Assembly (NCBI GenBank): GCA_023525975.1
Contig: CM042035.1
Coordinates: 26,152,001 to 26,216,000 of the forward strand
Reading direction: 5' to 3'
Length of the DNA stretch: 64,000 bases
Source: Smallanthus sonchifolius
Lineage: Eukaryota > Streptophyta > Magnoliopsida > Asterales > Asteraceae
Shown here: positions 1 to 9,591 of the stretch, one piece after another
Numbering within the stretch: position 1 is the stretch's first letter
Layout: each line of letters starts with the position of its first letter
The notes under the pieces: generated by a model
The model's input: the letters and a program-made list of their open reading frames with translations, nothing else
Told to the model about the DNA's origin: nothing
Databases searched by the model: none
Program-made: the position numbers and the translations under genes

Positions 1-19
1 GTCCTCGTGTTGCAACCCC
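1..19 (+). rRNA. 5S: 5S rRNA gene, 3' end only (copy 0)
   Basis: Only gene positions 102-120 lie in the window (tail ending GCAACCCC). It is cut by the window edge, not truncated biologically. A short-type spacer follows. Confidence 0.93.
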
Positions 20-399
20 TTTTTTAATTTATTTTTTTTTACTCTAAACAACGTCATCCGTTGATTATTATGCAAGTGGGCGTAACGAGTTTTTGTCAAA
101 AAACGGTCAACGTACGTAAAGACTCGGGCGCGCGGGTCCGTGTCGGGAACACCCGATCGCGGGAGACACACGTTTAGACGTCGAGTGGAACACGTGTGTC
201 ATCTTATACTAGTCAATTATTCTTACGCCTCGGGTGAGCGTGGGAATATGTTTTGTACAAGGAAGTATAAGAACTAAACGCTCGCCGGCGGGTGACGCAC
301 GTGTTGACGTAAGGCGGAACGCGCGCGCAAGAGGAGAATGCAAGTAAAAATGAGTCATGTGTGGAAGGGGATAAAGTAATAGAATGAAAGAATTATTTC

Positions 400-519
400 G
401 GTTGCGATCATACCAGCACTAAAGCATCGGATCCCATCAGAACTCCGCAGTTAAGCGTGCTTGGGTGAGAGTAGTACTAGGATGGGTGACCCCGTGAGAA
501 GTCCTCGTGTTGCAACCCC
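400..519 (+). rRNA. 5S: 5S rRNA gene, copy 1
   Basis: Encodes the small rRNA of the large ribosomal subunit, transcribed by RNA polymerase III through TFIIIA bound inside the gene. The 5' end GGTTGC (1-6) pairs with GCAACC (113-118) to close helix I, which fixes both ends. Helix II pairs about 14-20 with 58-65, helix III 29-32 with 45-48, helix IV 81-86 with 91-95, and helix V 67-70 with 105-108. The A box is about 50-64, the intermediate element 67-72 and the C box 80-98. Variants: C28T, C67T (helix V pair becomes U-G), C95G (breaks the pair with G81), G98A. Long unit, 506 bp. C95G lies in the C box and helix IV, so this copy may be a weak template or yield a poor product; that is inference. 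Confidence 0.97.
449..497 (+). promoter_or_regulatory. 5S internal control region (copy 1, typical of all)
   Basis: By position from known plant and animal 5S genes: A box at 449-463, intermediate element at 466-471 and C box at 479-497. Together they bind TFIIIA and then TFIIIC. Array variants inside the region are G51A, C57T, C61T, T62A, G64T and G65A (A box or its edge), C67T (intermediate element), and G82A, T84A, G87T, C95G/A, G97A and G98A (C box). The boxes are assigned by homology. Confidence 0.85.
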
Positions 520-539
520 TTTTTTAATTTATTTTTTTT
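520..539 (+). terminator. Pol III terminator, double T-tract
   Basis: A run of six T directly follows the gene's last C. After an A/T stretch comes a second run of eight T (nine or ten in short-spacer units). Runs of four or more T end Pol III transcription, and the second tract looks like a backup. The same arrangement follows nearly every copy. Altered forms occur after the copies at 26094/35649 and after those at 45815, 46820, 51849 and 55363. Confidence 0.9.
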
Positions 540-647
540 ACTCTAAACAACGTCATCCGTTGATTATTATGCAAGCGGACGTGGGTGTAACGAGTTTTTG
601 TCAAAAAACGGTCAACGTACGTAAAGACTCGGGCGCGCGGGTCCGTG

Positions 648-662
648 TCGGGGAACGCCCGA
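648..662 (+). other. Small conserved hairpin in spacer
   Basis: TCGGG and CCCGA form a 5-bp stem with a 5-nt loop. In short spacers the loop is AACA (4 nt) and the stem is unchanged, so the length difference between spacer types falls in the loop. No function is known to me; a cruciform or methylation role would be speculation. Confidence 0.55.
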
Positions 663-803
663 TCGCGGGAGACACACGTTTAGACGTCGAGTGGAACACG
701 TGTGTCTTCATATACTAGTCAATTATTCTTACGCCCCGGGTGAGCGTGGGAATATGTTTTGTACAAGGAAGTATAAGAACTAAACGCTCGCCGGCGGATG
801 ACG

Positions 804-864
804 CACGTGTTGACGTAAGGCGGAACGCGCGCGCAAGAGGAGAATGCAAGTAAAAATGAGTCAT
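804..864 (+). promoter_or_regulatory. Cluster of bZIP/bHLH-type motifs upstream of gene
   Basis: CACGTG (-102 to -97 from the gene at 906), TGACGTAA (-95 to -88) and the perfect palindrome ATGAGTCAT (-50 to -42) match plant G-box, TGACG-type and GCN4-type motifs. They recur at the same distances upstream of almost all copies. Binding is not shown by sequence; they may simply be homogenised with the unit. Confidence 0.4.
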
Positions 865-876
865 GTGTGGAAGGGG

Positions 877-905
877 ATAAAGTAATAGAATGAAAGAATT
901 ATTTC
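877..905 (+). promoter_or_regulatory. 5S upstream promoter (-29 to -1)
   Basis: The ATAAAGT stretch at -29 to -23 matches the TATA-like element plant 5S genes carry near -28, and the C at -1 is the conserved plant initiation context. The GC dinucleotide often found near -12 is absent (AA here). Position -8 is A before most copies and G before nearly all C46T+G65A copies. Confidence 0.75.
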
Positions 906-1025
906 GGTTGCGATCATACCAGCACAAAAGCACCGGATCCCATCAGAACTCCGCAGTTAAGCGTGCTTGGGTGAGAGTAGTACTAGGATGGGTGACCCCC
1001 TGAGAAGTCCTCGTGTTGCAACCCC
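906..1025 (+). rRNA. 5S: 5S rRNA gene, copy 2
   Basis: T21A (loop between helices II and III), C67T, G98A (turns a U-G contact with U79 into U-A). First of about 31 copies with T21A. No helix is lost, so it is plausibly functional. Long unit, 506 bp. Confidence 0.97.
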
Positions 1026-1411
1026 TTTTTTAATTTATTTTTTTTACTCTAAACAACGTCATCCGTTGATTATTATGCAAGCGGACGTGGGTGTAACGAG
1101 TTTTTGTCAAAAAACGGTCAACGTACGTAAAGACTCGGGCGCGCGGGTCCGTGTCGGGGAACGCCCGATCGCGGGAGACACACGTTTAGACGTCGAGTGG
1201 AACACGTGTGTCTTCTTATACTAGTCAATTATTCTTACGCCTCGGGTGAGCGTGGGAATATGTTTTGTACAAGGAAGTATAAGAACTAAACGCTCGCCGG
1301 CGGGTGACGCACGTGTTGACGTAAGGTGGAACGCGCGCGCAAGAGGAGAATGCAAGTAAAAATGAGTCATGTGTGGAAGGGGATAAAGTAATAGAATGAA
1401 AGAGTTATTTC

Positions 1412-1531
1412 GGTTGCGATCATACCAGCACTAAAACACCGGATCCCATCAGAACTTCGCAGTTAAGCGTGCATGAGCGAGAGTAGTACTAGGATGGGTG
1501 ACCCCCTGGGAAGTCCTCGTGTTGCAACCCC
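1412..1531 (+). rRNA. 5S: 5S rRNA gene, copy 3
   Basis: G25A, C46T (helix III G-C becomes G-U), T62A (would replace A16-U62 with A-A), G65A (breaks C14-G65). Helix II carries two changes, more than other copies of this haplotype. Short unit, 500 bp. Confidence 0.97.
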
Positions 1532-1911
1532 TTTTTTAATTTATTTTTTTTTACTCTAAACAACGTCATCCGTTGATTATTATGCAAGTGGGCGTAACGA
1601 GTTTTTGTCAAAAAACGGTCAATGTACGTAAACACTCGGGCGCGCGGGTCCGTGTCGGGAACACCCGATCGCGGGAGACACACCTTTAGACGTCGAGTGG
1701 AACACGTGTGTCATCTTATACTAGTCAATTATTCTTACGCCTCGGGTGAGCGTGGGAATATGTTTTGTACAAGGAAGTATAAGAACTAAACGCTCGCCGG
1801 CGGGTGACGCACGTGTTGACGTAAGGCGGAACGCGCGCGCAAGAGGAGAATGCAAGTAAAAATGAGTCATGTGTGGAAGGGGATAAAGTAATAGAATGAA
1901 AGAATTATTTC
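1532..1911 (+). other. Short-type intergenic spacer (representative, 380 bp)
   Basis: Differs from the long type by GCAAGTGGGCGTAACGAG (6 bp shorter), a nine-T second tract, the hairpin loop AACA in place of GAACG, and CATCTTATAC in place of CTTCATATAC or CTTCTTATAC. The remaining elements, including CACGTG, TGACGTAA and ATGAGTCAT, are the same. No gene is seen. Confidence 0.88.
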
Positions 1912-2031
1912 GGTTGCGATCATACCAGCACTAAAGCACCGGATCCCATCAGAACTCCGCAGTTAAGCGTGCTTGGGCGAGAGTAGTAATAGGATGGGTG
2001 ACCCCCTGGGAAGTCCTCTTGTTGCAACCCC
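1912..2031 (+). rRNA. 5S: 5S rRNA gene, copy 4
   Basis: C78A (breaks C78-G99 at the base of helix IV) and G108T (breaks C67-G108 of helix V). Long unit, 507 bp because of one extra T. Confidence 0.97.
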
Positions 2032-2418
2032 TTTTTTAATTTATTTTTTTTTACTCTAAACAACGTCATCCGTTGATTATTATGCAAGCGGACGTGGGTG
2101 TAACGAGTTTTTGTCAAAAAACGGTCAACGTACGTAAAGACTCGGGCGCGCGGGTCCGTGTCGGGGAACGCCCGATCGCGGGAGACACACGTTTAGACGT
2201 CGAGTGGAACACGTGTGTCTTCATATACTAGTCAATTATTCTTACGCCCCGGGTGAGCGTGGGAATATGTTTTGTACAAGGAAGTATAAGAACTAAACGC
2301 TCGCCGGCGGGTGACGCACGTGTTGACGTAAGGTGGAACGCGCGCGCAAGAGGAGAATGCAAGTAAAAATGAGTCATGTGTGGAAGGGGATAAAGTAATA
2401 GAATGAAAGAGTTATTTC

Positions 2419-2538
2419 GGTTGCGATCATACCAGCACTAAAGCACCGGATCCCATCAGAACTTCGCAGTTAAGCGTGCTTGAGCGAGAGTAGTACTAGG
2501 ATGGGTGACCCCCTGAGAAGTCCTCGTGTTGCAACCCC
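2419..2538 (+). rRNA. 5S: 5S rRNA gene, copy 5
   Basis: C46T, G65A, G98A. The addition of G98A to this haplotype is seen only here and at 5445. Short unit, 501 bp. Confidence 0.97.
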
Positions 2539-2919
2539 TTTTTTAATTTATTTTTTTTTTACTCTAAACAACGTCATCCGTTGATTATTATGCAAGTGGG
2601 CGTAACGAGTTTTTGTCAAAAAACGGTCAACGTACGTAAAGACTCGGGCGCGCGGGTCCGTGTCGGGAACACCCGATCGCGGGAGACACACGTTTAGACG
2701 TCGAGTGGAACACGTGTGTCATCTTATACTAGTCAATTATTCTTACGCCTCGGGTGAGCGTGGGAATATGTTTTGTACAAGGAAGTATAAGAACTAAACG
2801 CTCGCCGGCGGGTGACGCACGTGTTGACGTAAGGCGGAACGCGCGCGCAAGAGGAGAATGCAAGTAAAAATGAGTCATGTGTGGAAGGGGATAAAGTAAT
2901 AGAATGAAAGAATTATTTC

Positions 2920-3039
2920 GGTTGCGATCATACCAGCACTAAAGCATCGGATCCCATCAGAACTCCGCAGTTAAGCGTGCTTGGGTGAGAGTAGTACTAG
3001 GATGGGTGACCCCCTGGGAAGTCCTCGTGTTGCAACCCC
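2920..3039 (+). rRNA. 5S: 5S rRNA gene, copy 6
   Basis: C28T, C67T with a reference C box. Short unit, 501 bp; its spacer reads GGGCGAGCGG instead of GGGCGCGCGG. Confidence 0.97.
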
Positions 3040-3420
3040 TTTTTTAATTTATTTTTTTTTTACTCTAAACAACGTCATCCGTTGATTATTATGCAAGTGG
3101 GCGTAACGAGTTTTTGTCAAAAAACGGTCAACGTACGTAAAGACTCGGGCGAGCGGGTCCGTGTCGGGAACACCCGATCGCGGGAGACACACGTTTAGAC
3201 GTCGAGTGGAACACGTGTGTCATCTTATACTAGTCAATTATTCTTACGCCTCGGGTGAGCGTGGGAATATGTTTTGTACAAGGAAGTATAAGAACTAAAC
3301 GCTCGCCGGCGGGTGACGCACGTGTTGACGTAAGGCGGAACGCGCGCGCAAGAGGAGAATGCAAGTAAAAATGAGTCATGTGTGGAAGGGGATAAAGTAA
3401 TAGAATGAAAGAATTATTTC

Positions 3421-3540
3421 GGTTGCGATCATACCAGCACTAAAGCATCGGATCCCATCAGAACTCCGCAGTTAAGCGTGCTTGGGTGAGAGTAGTACTA
3501 GGATGGGTGACCCCGTGAGAAGTCCTCGTGTTGCAACCCC
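3421..3540 (+). rRNA. 5S: 5S rRNA gene, copy 7
   Basis: C28T, C67T, C95G, G98A, the same set as copy 1 3,021 bp upstream. Long unit, 506 bp. Confidence 0.97.
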
Positions 3541-3926
3541 TTTTTTAATTTATTTTTTTTACTCTAAACAACGTCATCCGTTGATTATTATGCAAGCGGA
3601 CGTGGGTGTAACGAGTTTTTGTCAAAAAACGGTCAACGTACGTAAAGACTCGGGCGCGCGGGTCCGTGTCGGGGAACGCCCGATCGCGGGAGACACACGT
3701 TTAGACGTCGAGTGGAACACGTGTGTCTTCATATACTAGTCAATTATTCTTACGCCCCGGGTGAGCGTGGGAATATGTTTTGTACAAGGAAGTATAAGAA
3801 CTAAACGCTCGCCGGCGGGTGACGCACGTGTTGACGTAAGGCGGAACGCGCGCGCAAGAGGAGAATGCAAGTAAAAATGAGTCATGTGTGGAAGGGGATA
3901 AAGTAATAGAATGAAAGAATTATTTC

Positions 3927-4046
3927 GGTTGCGATCATACCAGCACAAAAGCACCGGATCCCATCAGAACTCCGCAGTTAAGCGTGCTTGGGTGAGAGTA
4001 GTACTAGGATGGGTGACCCCCTGAGAAGTCCTCGTGTTGCAACCCC
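3927..4046 (+). rRNA. 5S: 5S rRNA gene, copy 8
   Basis: T21A, C67T, G98A. With copy 7 it forms a 1,012-bp two-gene module repeated at once by copies 9-10. Long unit, 506 bp. Confidence 0.97.
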
Positions 4047-4432
4047 TTTTTTAATTTATTTTTTTTACTCTAAACAACGTCATCCGTTGATTATTATGCA
4101 AGCGGACGTGGGTGTAACGAGTTTTTGTCAAAAAACGGTCAACGTACGTAAAGACTCGGGCGCGCGGGTCCGTGTCGGGGAACGCCCGATCGCGGGAGAC
4201 ACACGTTTAGACGTCGAGTGGAACACGTGTGTCTTCTTATACTAGTCAATTATTCTTACGCCTCGGGTGAGCGTGGGAATATGTTTTGTACAAGGAAGTA
4301 TAAGAACTAAACGCTCGCCGGCGGGTGACGCACGTGTTGACGTAAGGCGGAACGCGCGCGCAAGAGGAGAATGCAAGTAAAAATGAGTCATGTGTGGAAG
4401 GGGATAAAGTAATAGAATGAAAGAATTATTTC

Positions 4433-4552
4433 GGTTGCGATCATACCAGCACTAAAGCATCGGATCCCATCAGAACTCCGCAGTTAAGCGTGCTTGGGTG
4501 AGAGTAGTACTAGGATGGGTGACCCCGTGAGAAGTCCTCGTGTTGCAACCCC
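4433..4552 (+). rRNA. 5S: 5S rRNA gene, copy 9
   Basis: C28T, C67T, C95G, G98A. Dimer partner of copy 10. Long unit, 506 bp. Confidence 0.97.
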
Positions 4553-4938
4553 TTTTTTAATTTATTTTTTTTACTCTAAACAACGTCATCCGTTGATTAT
4601 TATGCAAGCGGACGTGGGTGTAACGAGTTTTTGTCAAAAAACGGTCAACGTACGTAAAGACTCGGGCGCGCGGGTCCGTGTCGGGGAACGCCCGATCGCG
4701 GGAGACACACGTTTAGACGTCGAGTGGAACACGTGTGTCTTCATATACTAGTCAATTATTCTTACGCCCCGGGTGAGCGTGGGAATATGTTTTGTACAAG
4801 GAAGTATAAGAACTAAACGCTCGCCGGCGGGTGACGCACGTGTTGACGTAAGGCGGAACGCGCGCGCAAGAGGAGAATGCAAGTAAAAATGAGTCATGTG
4901 TGGAAGGGGATAAAGTAATAGAATGAAAGAATTATTTC

Positions 4939-5058
4939 GGTTGCGATCATACCAGCACAAAAGCACCGGATCCCATCAGAACTCCGCAGTTAAGCGTGCT
5001 TGGGTGAGAGTAGTACTAGGATGGGTGACCCCCTGAGAAGTCCTCGTGTTGCAACCCC
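4939..5058 (+). rRNA. 5S: 5S rRNA gene, copy 10
   Basis: T21A, C67T, G98A. Long unit, 506 bp. Confidence 0.97.
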
Positions 5059-5444
5059 TTTTTTAATTTATTTTTTTTACTCTAAACAACGTCATCCGTT
5101 GATTATTATGCAAGCGGACGTGGGTGTAACGAGTTTTTGTCAAAAAACGGTCAACGTACGTAAAGACTCGGGCGCGCGGGTCCGTGTCGGGGAACGCCCG
5201 ATCGCGGGAGACACACGTTTAGACGTCGAGTGGAACACGTGTGTCTTCTTATACTAGTCAATTATTCTTACGCCTCGGGTGAGCGTGGGAATATGTTTTG
5301 TACAAGGAAGTATAAGAACTAAACGCTCGCCGGCGGGTGACGCACGTGTTGACGTAAGGTGGAACGCGCGCGCAAGAGGAGAATGCAAGTAAAAATGAGT
5401 CATGTGTGGAAGGGGATAAAGTAATAGAATGAAAGAGTTATTTC

Positions 5445-5564
5445 GGTTGCGATCATACCAGCACTAAAGCACCGGATCCCATCAGAACTTCGCAGTTAAG
5501 CGTGCTTGAGCGAGAGTAGTACTAGGATGGGTGACCCCCTGAGAAGTCCTCGTGTTGCAACCCC
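5445..5564 (+). rRNA. 5S: 5S rRNA gene, copy 11
   Basis: C46T, G65A, G98A, the same triple as copy 5. Short unit, 501 bp. Confidence 0.97.
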
Positions 5565-5945
5565 TTTTTTAATTTATTTTTTTTTTACTCTAAACAACGT
5601 CATCCGTTGATTATTATGCAAGTGGGCGTAACGAGTTTTTGTCAAAAAACGGTCAACGTACGTAAAGACTCGGGCGCGCGGGTCCGTGTCGGGAACACCC
5701 GATCGCGGGAGACACACGTTTAGACGTCGAGTGGAACACGTGTGTCATCTTATACTAGTCAATTATTCTTACGCCTCGGGTGAGCGTGGGAATATGTTTT
5801 GTACAAGGAAGTATAAGAACTAAACGCTCGCCGGCGGGTGACGCACGTGTTGACGTAAGGCGGAACGCGCGCGCAAGAGGAGAATGCAAGTAAAAATGAG
5901 TCATGTGTGGAAGGGGATAAAGTAATAGAATGAAAGAATTATTTC

Positions 5946-6065
5946 GGTTGCGATCATACCAGCACTAAAGCATCGGATACCATCAGAACTCCGCAGTTAA
6001 GCGTGCTTGGGTGAGAGTAGTACTAGGATGGGTGACCCCCTGGGAAGTCCTCGTGTTGCAACCCC
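5946..6065 (+). rRNA. 5S: 5S rRNA gene, copy 12
   Basis: C28T, C34A (removes the GGATCC site present in nearly all copies), C67T. Short unit, 501 bp. Confidence 0.97.
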
Positions 6066-6446
6066 TTTTTTAATTTATTTTTTTTTTACTCTAAACAACG
6101 TCATCCGTTGATTATTATGCAAGTGGGCGTAACGAGTTTTTGTCAAAAAACGGTCAACGTACGTAAAGACTCGGGCGAGCGGGTCCGTGTCGGGAACACC
6201 CGATCGCGGGAGACACACGTTTAGACGTCGAGTGGAACACGTGTGTCATCTTATACTAGTCAATTATTCTTACGCCTCGGGTGAGCGTGGGAATATGTTT
6301 TGTACAAGGAAGTATAAGAACTAAACGCTCGCCGGCGGGTGACGCACGTGTTGACGTAAGGCGGAACGCGCGCGCAAGAGGAGAATGCAAGTAAAAATGA
6401 GTCATGTGTGGAAGGGGATAAAGTAATAGAATGAAAGAATTATTTC

Positions 6447-6566
6447 GGTTGCGATCATACCAGCACTAAAGCATCGGATCACATCAGAACTCCGCAGTTA
6501 AGCGTGCTTGGGTGAGAGTAGTACTAGGATGGGTGACCCCGTGAGAAGTCCTCGTGTTGCAACCCC
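6447..6566 (+). rRNA. 5S: 5S rRNA gene, copy 13
   Basis: C28T, C35A (removes GGATCC), C67T, C95G, G98A. With five variants it is one of the more diverged copies. Long unit, 506 bp. Confidence 0.97.
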
Positions 6567-6952
6567 TTTTTTAATTTATTTTTTTTACTCTAAACAACGT
6601 CATCCGTTGATTATTATGCAAGCGGACGTGGGTGTAACGAGTTTTTGTCAAAAAACGGTCAACGTACGTAAAGACTCGGGCGCGCGGGTCCGTGTCGGGG
6701 AACGCCCGATCGCGGGAGACACACGTTTAGACGTCGAGTGGAACACGTGTGTCTTCATATACTAGTCAATTATTCTTACGCCCCGGGTGAGCGTGGGAAT
6801 ATGTTTTGTACAAGGAAGTATAAGAACTAAACGCTCGCCGGCGGGTGACGCACGTGTTGACGTAAGGCGGAACGCGCGCGCAAGAGGAGAATGCAAGTAA
6901 AAATGAGTCATGTGTGGAAGGGGATAAAGTAATAGAATGAAAGAATTATTTC

Positions 6953-7072
6953 GGTTGCGATCATACCAGCACAAAAGCACCGGATCCCATCAGAACTCCG
7001 CAGTTAAGCGTGCTTGGGTGAGAGTAGTACTAGGATGGGTGACCCCCTGAGAAGTCCTCGTGTTGCAACCCC
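6953..7072 (+). rRNA. 5S: 5S rRNA gene, copy 14
   Basis: T21A, C67T, G98A. The spacer after it reads CGCACGC where most read CGCGCGC. Long unit, 506 bp. Confidence 0.97.
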
Positions 7073-7458
7073 TTTTTTAATTTATTTTTTTTACTCTAAA
7101 CAACGTCATCCGTTGATTATTATGCAAGCGGACGTGGGTGTAACGAGTTTTTGTCAAAAAACGGTCAACGTACGTAAAGACTCGGGCGCGCGGGTCCGTG
7201 TCGGGGAACGCCCGATCGCGGGAGACACACGTTTAGACGTCGAGTGGAACACGTGTGTCTTCTTATACTAGTCAATTATTCTTACGCCTCGGGTGAGCGT
7301 GGGAATATGTTTTGTACAAGGAAGTATAAGAACTAAACGCTCGCCGGCGGGTGACGCACGTGTTGACGTAAGGCGGAACGCGCACGCAAGAGGAGAATGC
7401 AAGTAAAAATGAGTCATGTGTGGAAGGGGATAAAGTAATAGAATGAAAGAATTATTTC

Positions 7459-7578
7459 GGTTGCGATCATACCAGCACTAAAGCACCGGATCCCATCAGA
7501 ACTCCGCAGTTAAGCGTGCTTGGGCGAGAGTAGTACTAGGATGGGTGACCCCCTGGGAAGTCCTCTTGTTGCAACCCC
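7459..7578 (+). rRNA. 5S: 5S rRNA gene, copy 15
   Basis: G108T only. Begins a module repeated about 2,519 bp later by copies 20-23, which lack one unit. Long unit, 506 bp. Confidence 0.97.
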
Positions 7579-7964
7579 TTTTTTAATTTATTTTTTTTAC
7601 TCTAAACAACGTCATCCGTTGATTATTATGCAAGCGGACGTGGGTGTAACGAGTTTTTGTCAAAAAACGGTCAACGTACGTAAAGACTCGGGCGCGCGGG
7701 TCCGTGTCGGGGAACGCCCGATCGCGGGAGACACACGTTTAGACGTCGAGTGGAACACGTGTGTCTTCTTATACTAGTCAATTATTCTTACGCCTCGGGT
7801 GAGCGTGGGAATATGTTTTGTACAAGGAAGTATAAGAACTAAACGCTCGCCGGCGGGTGACGCACGTGTTGACGTAAAGCGGAACGCGCGCGCAAGAGGA
7901 GAATGCAAGTAAAAATGAGTCATGTGTGGAAGGGGATAAAGTAATAGAATGAAAGAATTATTTC

Positions 7965-8084
7965 GGTTGCGATCATACCAGCACTAAAGCATCGGATCCC
8001 ATCAGAACTCCGCAGTTAAGCGTGCTTGGGTGAGAGTAGTACTAGGATGGGTGACCCCCTGGGAAGTCCTCGTGTTGCAACCCC
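7965..8084 (+). rRNA. 5S: 5S rRNA gene, copy 16
   Basis: C28T, C67T. Its short spacer (501-bp unit) carries CATATTATAC, shared only with the spacers after copies 18 and 21. Confidence 0.97.
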
Positions 8085-8465
8085 TTTTTTAATTTATTTT
8101 TTTTTTACTCTAAACAACGTCATCCGTTGATTATTATGCAAGTGGGCGTAACGAGTTTTTGTCAAAAAACGGTCAACGTACGTAAAGACTCGGGCGAGCG
8201 GGTCCGTGTCGGGAACACCCGATCGCGGGAGACACACGTTTAGACGTCGAGTGGAACACGTGTGTCATATTATACTAGTCAATTATTCTTACGCCTCGGG
8301 TGAGCGTGGGAATATGTTTTGTACAAGGAAGTATAAGAACTAAACGCTCGCCGGCGGGTGACGCACGTGTTGACGTAAGGCGGAACGCGCGCGCAAGAGG
8401 AGAATGCAAGTAAAAATGAGTCATGTGTGGAAGGGGATAAAGTAATAGAATGAAAGAATTATTTC

Positions 8466-8585
8466 GGTTGCGATCATACCAGCACTAAAGCATCGGATCC
8501 CATCAGAACTCCGCAGTTAAGCGTGCTTGGGTGAGAGTAGTACTAGGATGGGTGACCCCGTGAGAAGTCCTCGTGTTGCAACCCC
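8466..8585 (+). rRNA. 5S: 5S rRNA gene, copy 17
   Basis: C28T, C67T, C95G, G98A. The 505-bp unit has an altered second T-tract running straight into CTCTAAAC, shared only with copy 22. Confidence 0.97.
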
Positions 8586-8970
8586 TTTTTTAATTTATTT
8601 TTTTTCTCTAAACAACGTCATCCGTTGATTATTATGCAAGCGGACGTGGGTGTAACGAGTTTTTGTCAAAAAACGGTCAACGTACGTAAAGACTCGGGCG
8701 CGCGGGTCCGTGTCGGGGAACGCCCGATCGCGGGAGACACACGTTTAGACGTCGAGTGGAACACGTGTGTCTTCTTATACTAGTCAATTATTCTTACGCC
8801 TCGGGTGAGCGTGGGAATATGTTTTGTACAAGGAAGTATAAGAACTAAACGCTCGCCGGCGGGTGACGCACGTGTTGACGTAAAGCGGAACGCGCGCGCA
8901 AGAGGAGAATGCAAGTAAAAATGAGTCATGTGTGGAAGGGGATAAAGTAATAGAATGAAAGAATTATTTC

Positions 8971-9090
8971 GGTTGCGATCATACCAGCACTAAAGCATCG
9001 GATCCCATCAGAACTCCGCAGTTAAGCGTGCTTGGGTGAGAGTAGTACTAGGATGGGTGACCCCCTGGGAAGTCCTCGTGTTGCAACCCC
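8971..9090 (+). rRNA. 5S: 5S rRNA gene, copy 18
   Basis: C28T, C67T. Short unit, 501 bp, with the CATATTATAC spacer mark. Confidence 0.97.
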
Positions 9091-9471
9091 TTTTTTAATT
9101 TATTTTTTTTTTACTCTAAACAACGTCATCCGTTGATTATTATGCAAGTGGGCGTAACGAGTTTTTGTCAAAAAACGGTCAACGTACGTAAAGACTCGGG
9201 CGAGCGGGTCCGTGTCGGGAACACCCGATCGCGGGAGACACACGTTTAGACGTCGAGTGGAACACGTGTGTCATATTATACTAGTCAATTATTCTTACGC
9301 CTCGGGTGAGCGTGGGAATATGTTTTGTACAAGGAAGTATAAGAACTAAACGCTCGCCGGCGGGTGACGCACGTGTTGACGTAAGGCGGAACGCGCGCGC
9401 AAGAGGAGAATGCAAGTAAAAATGAGTCATGTGTGGAAGGGGATAAAGTAATAGAATGAAAGAATTATTTC

Positions 9472-9591
9472 GGTTGCGATCATACCAGCACAAAAGCACC
9501 GGATCCCATCAGAACTCCGCAGTTAAGCGTGCTTGGGTGAGAGTAGTACTAGGATGGGTGACCCCCTGAGAAGTCCTCGTGTTGCAACCCC
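9472..9591 (+). rRNA. 5S: 5S rRNA gene, copy 19
   Basis: T21A, C67T, G98A. Long unit, 506 bp, with the CGCACGC spacer mark. Confidence 0.97.

Larger units (their letters stand above)
520..905 (+). other. Long-type intergenic spacer (representative, 386 bp)
   Basis: Order of elements: T-tracts; GCAAGCGGACGTGGGTGTAA carrying the 6 bp absent from short spacers; ACGTACGT palindrome at 615-622; GC-rich stretch at about 631-668 with a TCGGG/CCCGA hairpin at 648-662; GACGTC at 683-688; ACACGTGT at 696-703; CTTCATA (others CTTCTTA); CACGTG at 804-809; TGACGTAA at 811-818; an alternating CG run; ATGAGTCAT at 856-864; AT-rich -28 region; C at -1. Reading frames of up to 85 codons run from the gene into this spacer. 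They lack any coding signature and are not genes. Confidence 0.9.

Noticed and set aside
461..718. Repeated + strand reading frame of about 85 codons in many long-spacer units
   Set aside because: It starts inside the 5S gene (TTG in the A box), runs into the Pol III terminator and the spacer, and is broken by the short-spacer indels. It is a by-product of unit identity, not a protein gene.
715..933. Repeated antisense reading frames (64-92 codons) across spacer and gene
   Set aside because: They overlap the 5S gene or its promoter on the opposite strand, change frame with every spacer indel, and show no domain or ribosome-binding context.
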